Assembly (NCBI RefSeq): GCF_020181615.1
Contig: NZ_CP084029.1
Span: 3,950,800 to 4,014,799, forward strand
DNA: 64,000 bases
Origin: [Mycobacterium] crassicus
Lineage (GTDB): Bacteria > Actinomycetota > Actinomycetes > Mycobacteriales > Mycobacteriaceae
Direction of reading: 5' to 3'
Below are positions 33,042-46,481 of the stretch, piece by piece. The position numbers and the translations under genes are program-made. Under the pieces are notes generated by a model, which worked only from the letters and a program-made list of their open reading frames with translations, ran no database searches and was not told the origin of the DNA. How positions within the stretch are numbered: the first letter of the stretch is position 1; each line of letters begins with the position of its first letter.

Positions 33042-33629
33042 ATGCCGTCCAGTCAGCGCCGGGGCCGTTGGTCTGGGGTCCCGCTGGCAGAACGCCAGAC
33101 CCTGCGCCGCGATGAGTTCATCGCCGCCGGGGTGCAACTGCTCGGCGACGAACACGGACCCAAGCTGACCATCCGGTCGGCCTGCCGCGCCGCCGCGCTG
33201 ACCGAACGGTACTTCTACGAAAGCTTCACCGACCGTGATGAGTTCGTGCGCGCCGTTTACGACGACGTGTGCACGCGCGCGATGGCGGCGCTGTTGTCGG
33301 CCCACACACCGCGGGACGCCGTGGACCGCTTCGTCGCCCTGATGGTCGACGACCCGGTGCGCGGCCGGGTGTTGCTGCTGGCCCCGGAGACCGAACCGGT
33401 TCTGACCCAGTCCGGCGCGGAATGGATGCCCACCTTCATCGAGCTGTTGCAGCGCACACTCACCCGAATCAACGATCCGGCACTCCAGCAGATGGTGGCC
33501 ACCGGGTTGATCGGCGCCCTGACCGCGTTGTTCACCGCCTACCTGGACGGGCGACTGGTCGCCAGCCGCACGCAATTCATCGAATACTGCGTCAACATGC
33601 TGCTCAGCACGTCGACCACCGAGCGGTAA
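33042..33629 (+). CDS. TetR-family regulator upstream of desA1 (195 aa)
   Basis: TetR-type protein. The helix-turn-helix is seen at residues about 20-66: RRDEFIAAGVQLLGDEHG, KLTIRSACRAAALTER, YFYESFTDRDEFVRAVYDD. The rest is a helical ligand domain. ATG 33042 is preceded by GATAGGAGACACAG. Its palindromic operator lies just upstream. By position it corresponds to Rv0825c of M. tuberculosis, next to desA1 (recalled synteny). The ligand and full target set are unknown; a link to fatty-acid desaturation is inferred from the neighbour only. Confidence 0.9.
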   Translation: MPSSQRRGRWSGVPLAERQTLRRDEFIAAGVQLLGDEHGPKLTIRSACRAAALTERYFYESFTDRDEFVRAVYDDVCTRAMAALLSAHTPRDAVDRFVALMVDDPVRGRVLLLAPETEPVLTQSGAEWMPTFIELLQRTLTRINDPALQQMVATGLIGALTALFTAYLDGRLVASRTQFIEYCVNMLLSTSTTER

Positions 33630-33684
33630 AGCCAGGCCGAAGACACATCCCGGGACACACCCGCCAAAAACTTGATGCTACCGA

Positions 33685-33724
33685 CGGACACAGATATATT
33701 GCCTGCAACTAGCGGACACAGATA
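33685..33724 (+). promoter_or_regulatory. direct repeat CGGACACAGATA x2 in desA1 promoter
   Basis: The 12-mer occurs at 33685-33696 and 33713-33724, 28 bp apart, in the 108-bp region before desA1. A TATATT -10-like hexamer overlaps the end of the first copy (33695-33700), so a protein bound here would overlap the promoter. desA1 is known to be controlled by the TetR-like MadR in mycobacteria; whether this repeat is that site I cannot tell. Confidence 0.6.
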
Positions 33725-33737
33725 ACTGGGAGCTGCC

Positions 33738-34748
33738 ATGGCGCGCGAATGGACTGAACTGGAGTTGCTGCACGAGCTCGAGCCGGTCGTCGAGGACGCC
33801 GTCAACCGGCACTTCTCCATGACCAAGGACTGGAATCCCCACGACTACGTCCCGTGGGCCGACGGCAAGAACTACTACGCCCTCGGCGGCCAGGACTGGG
33901 ACCCCGAGCAGTCGAAGCTGTCCGAGGTCGCCCGCACCGCGATGGTGCAGAACCTGCTGACCGAAGACAACCTGCCGTCCTACCACCGCGAGATCGCGAT
34001 GAACTTCACCATGGACGCCCCGTGGGGCACCTGGGTGAATCGGTGGACCGCCGAGGAGAACCGGCACGGCATCGCGCTGCGCGACTACCTCGTCGTCACC
34101 CGCAACTGCGACCCGATCGAGCTGGAGACGCTGCGGATGGAGACCGTGAACCGCGGCTTCAGTCCCGGCCAGAACCAGCAGGTCTCCGGCGACCTGTTCG
34201 CCGGGAGCCTGTTCGACTCGGTCGTCTACGTGACCTTCCAGGAGCTGGCCACCCGGATCTCGCACCGCAACACCGGCAAGGCCTGTAACGATCCGGTCGC
34301 CGACCAGCTGCTGGCCCGGATCTCCCATGACGAGAACCTGCACATGATCTTCTATCGCGATGTCAGCGCGGCCGGTTTCGACATCGCACCCCAGCAGGCG
34401 ATGTACTCGCTGCACCGGGTGTTGGCCAACTTCCAGATGCCCGGCTTCGTGGTCCCGGAGTTCCGCCGCAAGGCGGTGATCATCGCGGTCGGCGGTGTCT
34501 ACGACCCGCGCATCCACCTCGACGACGTGGTGATGCCGGTGCTGAAGAAGTGGGGCATCCTCGAACGGGAGTTCAGCGGCGAAGCGGCCCGCTACCAGGA
34601 CGAGATCGGCAAGATCGTCGCCGACCTCGAAGAGACCTGCGCGAAGTTCGAGGTGGCCAAGCAGCGCCGGATCGAACGGGAGGCCAAGGTAGCCGAGAAG
34701 CGCGCCGCGAACGCCGCCGCGAAGGTGCTGGAGCCATCGGCGCCGTAA
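33738..34748 (+). CDS. desA1: acyl-[ACP] desaturase DesA1 (336 aa)
   Basis: Diiron acyl-ACP desaturase needed for mycolic acid synthesis; DesA1 is essential in mycobacteria. Seen: the two diiron motifs EENRH (residues 106-110) and DENLH (198-202), with further ligand helices, and the characteristic Lys/Ala/Glu-rich coiled-coil C-terminal tail after residue 290. ATG is preceded by GGGAG. The stop codon abuts the start of the dus gene. Context (TetR, dus, LCP, phoU) matches M. tuberculosis Rv0824c, which is desA1 rather than desA2. Acts in the cytosol with the FAS-II system. Confidence 0.95.
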   Translation: MAREWTELELLHELEPVVEDAVNRHFSMTKDWNPHDYVPWADGKNYYALGGQDWDPEQSKLSEVARTAMVQNLLTEDNLPSYHREIAMNFTMDAPWGTWVNRWTAEENRHGIALRDYLVVTRNCDPIELETLRMETVNRGFSPGQNQQVSGDLFAGSLFDSVVYVTFQELATRISHRNTGKACNDPVADQLLARISHDENLHMIFYRDVSAAGFDIAPQQAMYSLHRVLANFQMPGFVVPEFRRKAVIIAVGGVYDPRIHLDDVVMPVLKKWGILEREFSGEAARYQDEIGKIVADLEETCAKFEVAKQRRIEREAKVAEKRAANAAAKVLEPSAP

Positions 34749-35899
34749 TCGCGAAGCAGCAACCGCTGCGGATCGGTTCGCATCTGCTCGCCAGCCCCGT
34801 GGTGCTGGCCCCGATGGCCGGTGTGACCAACGTCGCATTCCGCACGCTCTGCCGCGAATTGGAACAGTCCCGGGCCGGAACGGTCAGCGGGCTGTACGTG
34901 TGCGAGATGGTGACCGCCCGAGCCCTGGTGGAACGCCACCCGGCCACCCTGCACATGACGACGTTCGCGCCGGACGAGACGCCACGCTCGCTGCAGCTCT
35001 ACACCGTCGACCCGGACACCACCTACGCGGCGGCGAAGATGATCGCCGACGAAGGCCTCGCCGACCACATCGACATGAACTTCGGCTGCCCGGTGCCCAA
35101 GGTGACCCGGCTCGGCGGCGGGTCGGCGCTGCCCTACAAGCGCAGGCTGTTCGGCAACATCGTCGCCGCAGCGGTTCGCGGTACGGCAGGCACCGACATT
35201 CCGGTCACGGTGAAGTTCCGGATCGGCATCGACGACGCCCACCACACCCATCTGGACGCCGGGCGGATCGCCGAGGAGGAAGGGGCCGCCGCGGTGGCCC
35301 TGCACGCCCGGACCGCGTCGCAGCGCTACTCGGGCACGGCGGATTGGGAGCAGATTGCCCAGCTCAAGGCGCATGTTCGCACGATTCCGGTGCTCGGCAA
35401 CGGCGATATCTTCGAGGCCGGCGACGCGTTGGCCATGATGGCGGCCACCGGCTGCGACGGGGTTGTGATCGGCCGGGGCTGCCTGGGCCGGCCGTGGTTG
35501 TTCGGTGAGCTGTCGGCGGCCTTCGCCGGCCGCCCGGCGCCCACACCACCCACCCTGGGCGAGGTCGCCGACATCATCCGCCGCCACGGTGAGCTCCTGG
35601 CGTCGCATTTCGGCGAGGACAAGGGCATGCGCGAGATACGCAAGCACGTCGCCTGGTACCTGCACGGCTTCCCGGCCGGCTCGGAGCTGCGGCGCAGCCT
35701 GGCGATGGTAACCACCCTGGGCGAGCTCGACGCGCTGCTGAAGCAGCTGGACGGATCGATCCCCTTCCCGGCCGCCGCCACCGGGCCGCGCGGCCGGCAG
35801 GGATCGGCGGCCAAGGTCGCCCTTCCCGACGGCTGGCTGGCGGACCCGGACGACTGTGCGGTCCCCGTCGGGGCGGACATTATGCACTCGGGTGGCTGA
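34748..35899 (+). CDS. dus: tRNA-dihydrouridine synthase, unusual ATC start position
   Basis: FMN-dependent Dus (DusB type) reducing uridine in tRNA. Seen: SPVVLAPMAGVTNVAFRTLCRE, SLQLYTVDP, DMNFGCPVPKVTRLGGGSAL with the catalytic Cys of the NFGCP motif, KFRIGIDD, ALHARTASQRYSG, VLGNGDIFEAGDA and VIGRGCLGRPW. No ATG, GTG or TTG lies between 34550 and the start of homology in this frame. The codon where homologues begin is ATC at 34748, which shares its A with the desA1 stop (TAATC in place of the usual TAATG). Either a rare ATC start, a CTG at 34769, or a base error explains this. Co-transcribed with desA1, as Rv0824c-Rv0823c. Confidence 0.85.
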   Translation: MAKQQPLRIGSHLLASPVVLAPMAGVTNVAFRTLCRELEQSRAGTVSGLYVCEMVTARALVERHPATLHMTTFAPDETPRSLQLYTVDPDTTYAAAKMIADEGLADHIDMNFGCPVPKVTRLGGGSALPYKRRLFGNIVAAAVRGTAGTDIPVTVKFRIGIDDAHHTHLDAGRIAEEEGAAAVALHARTASQRYSGTADWEQIAQLKAHVRTIPVLGNGDIFEAGDALAMMAATGCDGVVIGRGCLGRPWLFGELSAAFAGRPAPTPPTLGEVADIIRRHGELLASHFGEDKGMREIRKHVAWYLHGFPAGSELRRSLAMVTTLGELDALLKQLDGSIPFPAAATGPRGRQGSAAKVALPDGWLADPDDCAVPVGADIMHSGG

Positions 35900-35940
35900 A
35901 ATGAGACGTTCTCGACATCGCGTGTCCAGAAAAGTCTCAG

Positions 35941-36029
35941 TAGTATAAGTAGCTTGTCGCCCCCTGCCGGGGGTTGTCCCTGCGGGGACATACGCAGTAC
36001 GGAGACCAAAGACGATCGCCCGTACTGCG
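35941..36029 (+). promoter_or_regulatory. putative promoter and structured 5' leader of the LCP gene
   Basis: TAGTAT at 35941-35946 is a -10-like box. It is followed by three consecutive perfect stem-loops: CCCCC/GGGGG with a 4-nt loop (35960-35973), GTCCC/GGGAC with a 4-nt loop (35976-35989), and CGCAGTACGG / CCGTACTGCG with a 17-nt loop (35993-36002 and 36020-36029). The structures end 53 bp before the chosen ATG at 36083. They may be a regulatory leader RNA, a cis-element for RNase, or termination of the dus transcript; no U-tract follows, which argues against a classical terminator. Confidence 0.5.
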
Positions 36030-36082
36030 CTGACGTGCGATCGACGCGCGTCAGTCCCGAAGACTCGGAGGCCCCTGAGGAC

Positions 36083-38344
36083 ATGAGTGACGGCGATAAC
36101 GCCACTCCTGGCCGCTGGGTGCCAGATGGCCGGGACGACGGTGACCATCAGCTGATGACGATGACACCGCCCGGACCCGCGCCGTGGGAGCGGTGGCAGG
36201 CCCCGACCCAGGACGCCCCTGCCGCGCCCCGCCGGCGAAGCGCGTCAGGCCGCCGACGCGGTGGCGACGGTTCGGTGAGCGTGGCCGACCTGATCGCCAG
36301 GGTCAATGCCGACGCTCCGCCGTCCGGCGGCCGCAGCCGGCGCCGGGCCGCCCCGGATCCGGACCCGGCTGAGCCGGTATTCACGCCCGAAGCCGAGCCC
36401 GAAGCCGAAGCCGACCGCCGGTCAGCCGTCGAGGCGCTGGACGCTTTGGCCTTCACCGCAGAGCCGGCCGAGGTGGCCTATCCGTCGGAGCTGCCCGACC
36501 TCGACCACATTCACGGCACCCAGCCCGGCCCGCTCAACCACGCACCGGTCGACCACGCCCCCGTCGACTACGCCCCTTTCGACGCCCCTTTCGATGACGC
36601 CGATTGGGACGGGTTCGCGCCCACCACCGAACTGCCGGGTTCATTCGGCGGTCCCAGCTTCGCCTCTCCTCCGTCGAGCCTCGCTGAACCGCCGGACATC
36701 GCGCCCGAGATTCCGCCGGTCCGAGTGGACCCGCGCCGGCGCGCCGAACCGGAGGCCGACGAACCGCGGAGCCACCACGGGGCGCTGATGGCCGGTCGGC
36801 TGGTGGCGGCCATGATGGCGATCCTGGCCCTGGTGCTGACCGGTTCGGCCTGGGAGTGGAGCACCTCGAAGAACCGCAGCCTCAACCACATCAGCGCACT
36901 GGACCCCGATTCGCACGACATCCTCGACGCGGCCGGCCAGTACGGCGACGAGAACTTCCTGATCGTCGGCGCGGACACCCGCGCCGGCGCCAACAGCGAT
37001 ATCGGTGCGGGTAGCGCTGAGGACGCCGACGGCGCCCGCTCCGACACCATCATGCTGGTGAACATCCCGGCGAACCGTAAACGCGTCGTAGTGGTGTCGT
37101 TCCCGCGCGACCTGGCGATCACGCCGATCGAGTGTGAGACCTGGAATGCGGCGACCGGCGCCTACGGCCCGATCTATGACGATGAGACCGGCACCTACAG
37201 CTCCGACACCGTCTACACCGAGACCAAGCTCAACTCCACCTATGCCTTCGGCGGACCGAAGTGCTTGGTCAAAGAGATCCAGAAGCTCTCCGGGCTGGCG
37301 ATCAACCGGTTCATGGCGGTCGACTTCGTCGGATTCGGCAAGATGGTCGACGCGCTGGGCGGCGTCGAGGTGTGTACCCCCAGCGCACTGTACGACCTGG
37401 TGCTGGGCAGCGTCCTGGAGAACACCGGACGCCAGCGGGTCAACGGCGCGACCGCACTGAACTACGTACGGGCCCGTCACGTCACCACCGAGGACAACGG
37501 CGACTACGGCCGCATCAAACGCCAGCAGCTGTTCCTGTCCTCGCTGCTGCGCTCGCTGATCTCGACAAACACCTTCTTCTCACCGACCAAGCTCAACAAC
37601 GTGGTCAACATGTTCATCGGCGACAGCTCGGTGGACAACATCACCACCAAGGACCTGGTGAACCTCGGCCAGTCACTGCAGAAGGTCGCCGCCGGACACA
37701 TCACCTTCGTGACGGTGCCGACCAGTGAGACCGACGAGAACGGCGACGAGGTCCCCCGGATGGACGATGTCCGGGCGCTGTTCGACGCCATCATCAACGA
37801 CGACCCCCTGCCCGGCGAGAACGACCACAACGCCACGTCGATGCCCACCACGGCCACCAACCCCTCCGCCACCCCCACCCAGTCCTCCGCCGGGACGCCC
37901 ACCACGGCCACCAAGCCACAGAGCGAGCAGGTGCGGGCCGTCACCACCACTCCCGCCGACGTCAACGTGCGGGTATCCAACGCCACCGAGCAGTCCGGCC
38001 TGGCGGCGGCCACGTCCGAAAGCCTTCAGCAGTGGGGCTTCGACGTCGACAGCGCCGACGACTACCCCGGCACGGTCAAGACCACCAAGGTGCTGTTCTC
38101 CCCCGGCAATGAGCAGGCCGCCGCCACGGTGTCCTCGGCACTGTCAGGCGCCCCGATCGAGCGGATCAGCGGGCTGGGCAGCATTGTGCGAGTCGTGCTG
38201 GGTTCGGATTTCCGTTCCGTCAGCAAGCCGGCAGCCAGCGGCTCGCAGATCAGCGTGCAGGTCAACCGCGGCGCCAGCGTCGAGCCGACCGAGCTGCCCG
38301 AAGACCTCACGGTCACCAACGCCGCCGACACCACCTGCGAATAG
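36083..38344 (+). CDS. LytR-CpsA-Psr family cell-wall ligase (753 aa)
   Basis: LCP-type phosphotransferase that joins cell-wall polymers (arabinogalactan in mycobacteria) to peptidoglycan. Order: about 236 cytosolic residues, low in complexity and rich in Pro, Ala and Asp with an [18 protein letters not shown] repeat; one membrane helix at about 237-257 ([20 protein letters not shown]); extracellular LCP domain at about 310-480 with [18 protein letters not shown], the [10 protein letters not shown] motif and the RARH loop; a Ser/Thr/Pro linker; and a LytR_C domain at about 625-710. ATG 36083 (MSDGDN) has GAGG upstream; the frame is open to 35954 through the leader hairpins. Matches the position of Rv0822c. 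Confidence 0.9.
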   Translation: MSDGDNATPGRWVPDGRDDGDHQLMTMTPPGPAPWERWQAPTQDAPAAPRRRSASGRRRGGDGSVSVADLIARVNADAPPSGGRSRRRAAPDPDPAEPVFTPEAEPEAEADRRSAVEALDALAFTAEPAEVAYPSELPDLDHIHGTQPGPLNHAPVDHAPVDYAPFDAPFDDADWDGFAPTTELPGSFGGPSFASPPSSLAEPPDIAPEIPPVRVDPRRRAEPEADEPRSHHGALMAGRLVAAMMAILALVLTGSAWEWSTSKNRSLNHISALDPDSHDILDAAGQYGDENFLIVGADTRAGANSDIGAGSAEDADGARSDTIMLVNIPANRKRVVVVSFPRDLAITPIECETWNAATGAYGPIYDDETGTYSSDTVYTETKLNSTYAFGGPKCLVKEIQKLSGLAINRFMAVDFVGFGKMVDALGGVEVCTPSALYDLVLGSVLENTGRQRVNGATALNYVRARHVTTEDNGDYGRIKRQQLFLSSLLRSLISTNTFFSPTKLNNVVNMFIGDSSVDNITTKDLVNLGQSLQKVAAGHITFVTVPTSETDENGDEVPRMDDVRALFDAIINDDPLPGENDHNATSMPTTATNPSATPTQSSAGTPTTATKPQSEQVRAVTTTPADVNVRVSNATEQSGLAAATSESLQQWGFDVDSADDYPGTVKTTKVLFSPGNEQAAATVSSALSGAPIERISGLGSIVRVVLGSDFRSVSKPAASGSQISVQVNRGASVEPTELPEDLTVTNAADTTCE

Positions 38345-38390
38345 GGCCGCCAGCGGCGCTGCTACCGCCGCCTGCGATCGCCCCTCACGC

Positions 38391-38396
38391 TAGTCT
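38391..38396 (+). promoter_or_regulatory. -10 box TAGTCT for leaderless phoU
   Basis: TAGTCT ends 7 nt before the phoU ATG at 38404, so transcription should begin at the A of the start codon. This is the standard leaderless layout in mycobacteria and confirms the phoU start. Confidence 0.65.
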
Positions 38397-38403
38397 TGGT
38401 GCT

Positions 38404-39060
38404 ATGCGCACCGCCTATCACGAGCAACTCTCGGACCTGGCCGAACAGCTCGGCACCATGTGCGGCCTGGCGGGGAGGGCCATGGAACGCGCCACTCAGG
38501 CGCTGCTGCAGGCCGATCTCGTGGTTGCCGAACAGGTGATCACCGATCACGAGAAGATCGCCGCGATGAGTGCCCGTGCCGAGGAGAGCGCCTTCGTACT
38601 GCTGGCATTGCAGGCGCCGGTCGCCGGAGATCTGCGAGCCATCGTCAGCTCCATCCAGATGGTCGCCGACATCGACCGGATGGGCGCACTTGCGCTACAC
38701 GTCGCCAAGATCGCCCGCCGTCGGCATCCGCAACACGCACTGCCCGAAGAGGTCAACGGATATTTCGCCGAAATGGGCCGGGTGGCAGTGGAATTGGGCA
38801 ACAGCGCCCAAGAGGTGCTGCTGTCACGTGACCCGGAGAAGGCCGCCCGGATTCGCGAGGAAGACGACGCGATGGACGACCTGCACCGGCATCTGTTCTC
38901 GGTGATGATGGACAAGGAATGGCGGCACGGGGTGGCGGCGGCCGTCGACGTGACCCTGCTGGGCCGGTTCTACGAACGGTTCGCCGACCACGCCGTCGAA
39001 GTCGCCCGCCGGGTCATCTTCCAGGCCACCGGCAAGTTCCCCGACGAGAACACCCTGCCC

Positions 39061-39072
<12 letters not shown>
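38404..39072 (+). CDS. phoY2: phosphate transport regulator PhoU/PhoY2 (222 aa)
   Basis: PhoU-type protein linking the Pst transporter to the phosphate-sensing two-component system (SenX3-RegX3 in mycobacteria) and to persister formation. Two three-helix repeats are seen, each with the metal-binding E/D-x-x-x-D type motif: [36 protein letters not shown] and [26 protein letters not shown]. Length is typical. The ATG is probably leaderless. The 3' end overlaps hrpA, on the other strand, by 12 bp. By position it is the Rv0821c orthologue; here the whole pst locus follows within 12 kb. Confidence 0.95.
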
Positions 39073-43038
<3,966 letters not shown>

Positions 43039-43165
43039 TTTTACGCACCTGCATGCTGTTACGCTCTGCCTAGCCCAAGCCGTATTCGGTTGTGGCGGTT
43101 CACGGCCGATCCGGTGATGCGGCGGATGTGTCTGTCAACTCCGACCTCGCCCGAAAGGCCACCAC

Positions 43166-44257
43166 ATGAAGCTGAACGGCTACGGCGCAGCGCTGGGCAT
43201 GCTGGCGACCGGTGCGCTGGTCCTGTCCGGCTGCGGCAGCGACACCGCTTCCCAAGCCTCATCACCGGTCAGCGACTGTGGCGGCGCCGAAACGCTGAAG
43301 GCGAGCGGGTCGACGGCGCAGCGGAATGCGATGGCCAGATTCGTGAAGGCGTTCACCAGGGAGTGCTCGGAGCAGACGGTGGACTACACCCCCAACGGCT
43401 CCGGGGTCGGAATCCGGGAATTCATCGGCGGCCAGACCGACTTCGCCGGCTCCGACGTGACGCTCAGCGCCGACGAGTACACCCAGGCCGAGCAGCGCTG
43501 TGGTTCCCCCGCATGGAATCTGCCGGTGGTTTTCGGTCCGATCGCCATCGCCTACAACATCGCCGGGGTCGACCAGCTGATTCTCGACGGCCCCGCGGCG
43601 GCAAAGATCTTCAACGGCGCCATCACCAGCTGGGATGACCCGGCGATCCAGGCCCTCAACCCCGGCACCGCACTGCCCGCCGCCCCCATCCACGTGGTGT
43701 TCCGCAGCGACGAATCCGGCACGACAGACAACTTCCAGCAGTACCTGGAGGGCGCGTCCGGCGGCGCCTGGGGCAGGGGTGCCGGGAAGACGTTCAACGG
43801 CGGCGTCGGCGAGGGAGCCACCGGCAACGAGGGTGCCGCGGGCGCGATCAGCGCCACCGAGGGGTCGATCACCTACAGCGAGTGGTCGTTCACCCAGGCC
43901 AAAGATCTGCACACCGCGCGGATCGTCACGTCGGCCGGCCCGGATCCCGTCGCGATCAGCGTTGAATCGGTCGGCAGGACGATCGCCGGCGCCACCATCA
44001 CGGGGCAGGGCAACGACCTGGTGCTGGACACCGCGTCGTTCCACAGGCCGAGCCAGGTCGGCTCCTACCCGATCGTGCTCGCGACGTACGAGGTGGTCTG
44101 CTCGAAGTACCCCGACGCCGAGGTGGGCACCGCGGTGCGGATGTTCCTCAAGTCGACCATCGGGCCCGGTCAGTTCGATTTGGACGAGAACGGTTACGTC
44201 CCGATCCCGGATGCTTTCCGCCCGCGCCTGATGGCCGCGGTCGACGCCATCCGGTGA
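43166..44257 (+). CDS. pstS: phosphate ABC transporter substrate-binding lipoprotein PstS (363 aa)
   Basis: Periplasmic phosphate-binding lipoprotein. Lipobox LVLSGC with the lipidated Cys23 follows a 22-residue signal peptide. Phosphate-binding segments seen: [28 protein letters not shown] and [16 protein letters not shown]. The C-terminus ends with the usual [20 protein letters not shown]. It is alone on the plus strand and faces away from pstS-pknD, 127 bp from hrpA. Of the three pstS genes here it is the one farthest from the permease genes. A GTTCAC half-site at 43098 lies upstream but no second repeat at 11 bp. Confidence 0.95.
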   Translation: MKLNGYGAALGMLATGALVLSGCGSDTASQASSPVSDCGGAETLKASGSTAQRNAMARFVKAFTRECSEQTVDYTPNGSGVGIREFIGGQTDFAGSDVTLSADEYTQAEQRCGSPAWNLPVVFGPIAIAYNIAGVDQLILDGPAAAKIFNGAITSWDDPAIQALNPGTALPAAPIHVVFRSDESGTTDNFQQYLEGASGGAWGRGAGKTFNGGVGEGATGNEGAAGAISATEGSITYSEWSFTQAKDLHTARIVTSAGPDPVAISVESVGRTIAGATITGQGNDLVLDTASFHRPSQVGSYPIVLATYEVVCSKYPDAEVGTAVRMFLKSTIGPGQFDLDENGYVPIPDAFRPRLMAAVDAIR

Positions 44258-44289
44258 GCCCACGCGGCCGGTCGTCGTGGCTGCGTGCC

Positions 44290-46272
44290 CTATGAGTCGG
44301 CGGTCAGCTTGACCACCCGATTATTGCCGCGGTCAGCCACATAGAGCACGCCGTCGCCGCCGACCACCACCTGCAGCGGGGTGTTGAGTCCGGTGAACGG
44401 CAGCTTGGTCTGGTTGGTGGTTCCGGCTTCCAGCTTCATCACCTTGTGGCTCTCGTGATTGGTGACGTAGACGTTGTCGTCGCGGTCGACTGTCACACCC
44501 CACGGCGAGGACAGGCCGGTGAACGGCAGATCGGTCTGGGTATCCGACCCGACGCTCAGCCGCACCACCCGATCGTTGTCGGTGTCGGTGACATAGACGT
44601 TTCCTGCGCTGTCGACGGCCACGTCGTCGGGGTTGCGCAACCCGGTGAAAGGCAGCACGACCGGCTGGTCGGACCCGGCCGGCAACTTGACCACTCGGTT
44701 ATTACCCCGGTCTGCGACGTAGACGCTGCCCTGGGCATCGAGCACCAGTCCCTCGGGATAGTTGAGCCCGGTGAACGGCAACTCGGTCTGTTCGCCGGAG
44801 TCCGCCGCCAACTTCACCACTCGGTTGTTGAAGTCGGTGACATAGACCGAACCGTCGTTGGCTACCGCCACCCCCTGCGGCTCGTAGAGGCCGCTGAAAG
44901 GCAACACCTCCGGTTCACTCGATCCCGGCGCCAGCTTCAGCACCCTGCCGTACATGCTCTGGTTGGTGATGTAGAGGTTGTCGCCGCTGTCCAGCGCCAG
45001 GCCACCGGGGGAGAGCCGAAAGGTCAGGCCGTCCAACGGCACGATGCTCTGTCCGCTCGCCGCACCCGCACCCGCACCCGATTTGTGGGTGATCGCGTAC
45101 CCTCCGGCGGCACCCGCGACGGCCAACACCAGCGCCGCTGCCGCGGCCGGCAGCAGCCACTTGCGCCGGCTTCCGCGCGATGCCGTCGGGGCGGGCAGCG
45201 GGTTGGCGAACGGCGGGTTCGGGACCCCCTGGGCCGACTGTGCCCGACTCCGGTCGTCGACCGACACCGGCCGGGCCATGGTCCCGTCGAACTCTCCCGG
45301 TTGACCGTTACCGCCGGGGTATACACCGCTGGCCCATTCGGATCCGCCGCCGGACGCGGCGCCGACAACGCTGACCGGGCGGTCGGAGTTCGCACCCTGC
45401 CGCACGATCAGGGCGGCCCGATGCTGCTCCGCCACGGTCAACGCGTCGTGCGCCGCGTGGGCCAGGTCCCCGGCACTGCTGTAGCGGTCCCACGGATTTC
45501 TGGCCATGCCCCGGGCGACCACTTGGTCCAAGGCGATCGGCACGCTGCCGGGCCGCAGCTGGCTGGGCCGAGGCGGGGAACCCATCAGGTGGGCCGCGAT
45601 CAACTGTTCGACACTGGTCGCTCGATACGGCGGCACGCCGACCAGACACTCGCTCAACACGCACGCCAGTGAATAGATGTCTGAGCGGTAAGTGACCTCG
45701 TCCGCGCTGAACCGTTCCGGCGCCATGTAGTTGTAGGTTCCCACCGTGGTACCGGTCTGGGTCAATCCGGGATCGGTCGCGGCACGCGCGATTCCGAAGT
45801 CGACCAGGTAGGCGAAGTCGTTGCGGGTGATCAGAATGTTCTCCGGCTTGACGTCGCGATGCGTCACCCCGTTGCCGTGCGCCGCGTCGAGCGCCGCGGC
45901 CACCTGCTCGATGATGGCCACCGCTCGTGCCGGATTCAGGGGACCGTACCGCCGCAGTACGGCGGCCAGATCATCACCCTGGATCAGCTGCATCTCGACG
46001 AACATCTGCCCGTCGATCTCGCCGTAGTCGTAGATCGGCACCACATGCGGATCGGCGATCTGCCCCGCCGCATTGGCCTCGCGGCGCATCCGGTTCCGGA
46101 ACAATTCGTTGCCGGACAACCCCGGCGTGATCAGTTTCAGGGCGACCGACCGATTTTTGCGGGTGTCTTCGGCTACGTAGACCTCACCCATCCCGCCGCG
46201 CCCCAGCAGCCGCAGCAGCCGATAGTGCCCGAACTGCGTACCCGCCCGCGAATCCGCCTCACGACTGTCCAC
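44290..46272 (-). CDS. pknD: Ser/Thr protein kinase PknD-like with extracellular NHL propeller (660 aa)
   Basis: Membrane sensor kinase. Cytosolic kinase domain, about residues 16-275: GRGGMGEVYVAED, the ATP-anchoring Lys in VALKLI, catalytic HRDVKPENI, DFGIARA, and APERF. A juxtamembrane linker follows, then a membrane helix at about 375-400 (KWLLPAAAAALVLAVAGAAGG). The outside domain is a six-bladed beta-propeller of NHL repeats, each with LPFTGL-x-x-P-x-G-V and NVYVTD-x-x-N-x-RVVKL. Start GTG 46272 has AAGGGAG upstream; the frame to 46305 is an extension. Size matches M. tuberculosis PknD (664 aa), which is also beside a pstS gene, hence a proposed role in phosphate sensing. Confidence 0.93.
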   Translation of the reverse strand: MDSREADSRAGTQFGHYRLLRLLGRGGMGEVYVAEDTRKNRSVALKLITPGLSGNELFRNRMRREANAAGQIADPHVVPIYDYGEIDGQMFVEMQLIQGDDLAAVLRRYGPLNPARAVAIIEQVAAALDAAHGNGVTHRDVKPENILITRNDFAYLVDFGIARAATDPGLTQTGTTVGTYNYMAPERFSADEVTYRSDIYSLACVLSECLVGVPPYRATSVEQLIAAHLMGSPPRPSQLRPGSVPIALDQVVARGMARNPWDRYSSAGDLAHAAHDALTVAEQHRAALIVRQGANSDRPVSVVGAASGGGSEWASGVYPGGNGQPGEFDGTMARPVSVDDRSRAQSAQGVPNPPFANPLPAPTASRGSRRKWLLPAAAAALVLAVAGAAGGYAITHKSGAGAGAASGQSIVPLDGLTFRLSPGGLALDSGDNLYITNQSMYGRVLKLAPGSSEPEVLPFSGLYEPQGVAVANDGSVYVTDFNNRVVKLAADSGEQTELPFTGLNYPEGLVLDAQGSVYVADRGNNRVVKLPAGSDQPVVLPFTGLRNPDDVAVDSAGNVYVTDTDNDRVVRLSVGSDTQTDLPFTGLSSPWGVTVDRDDNVYVTNHESHKVMKLEAGTTNQTKLPFTGLNTPLQVVVGGDGVLYVADRGNNRVVKLTADS

Positions 46273-46357
46273 AACGCTCCCTTCACCCAGTGACATCGAT
46301 GGCACTGACGTGACTTGCGCTGCAGCACGGCCGCAGCCACTGCCTACTTGAAGAGTA

Positions 46358-46375
46358 GGTTAACGGAAGGTTACC
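46358..46375 (-). promoter_or_regulatory. 11-bp periodic repeat upstream of pknD
   Basis: GGTTAAC and GGTTACC (46358-46364, 46369-46375) are spaced by 4 bp, giving the 11-bp period of PHO boxes; read on the pknD strand they are GGTAACC and GTTAACC, one to two changes from GTTCACC. It lies 86 bp upstream of the pknD start, in the 209-bp gap after pstS. A weak candidate for RegX3 binding. Confidence 0.4.
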
Positions 46376-46481
46376 GATCAAACTTAAGGAATGGCTGCGT
46401 AACTGGTCAGAACGGAATTCGGAGAGACCGCGAGTTCATCTCAACAACCACTTACCACCGGTTACACCCGACGCCGGTCGA

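Noticed and set aside
43089..43104. Possible PHO box before the pstS at 43166
   Set aside because: Only one GTTCACG half is present. The second GTT repeat is at 9-bp rather than 11-bp spacing and matches poorly.
44290..45060. Repeated DNA segments of about 120 bp at the 3' end of pknD
   Set aside because: These are explained by the six NHL blades of the sensor propeller. They are diverged coding repeats, not a CRISPR array or mobile element.
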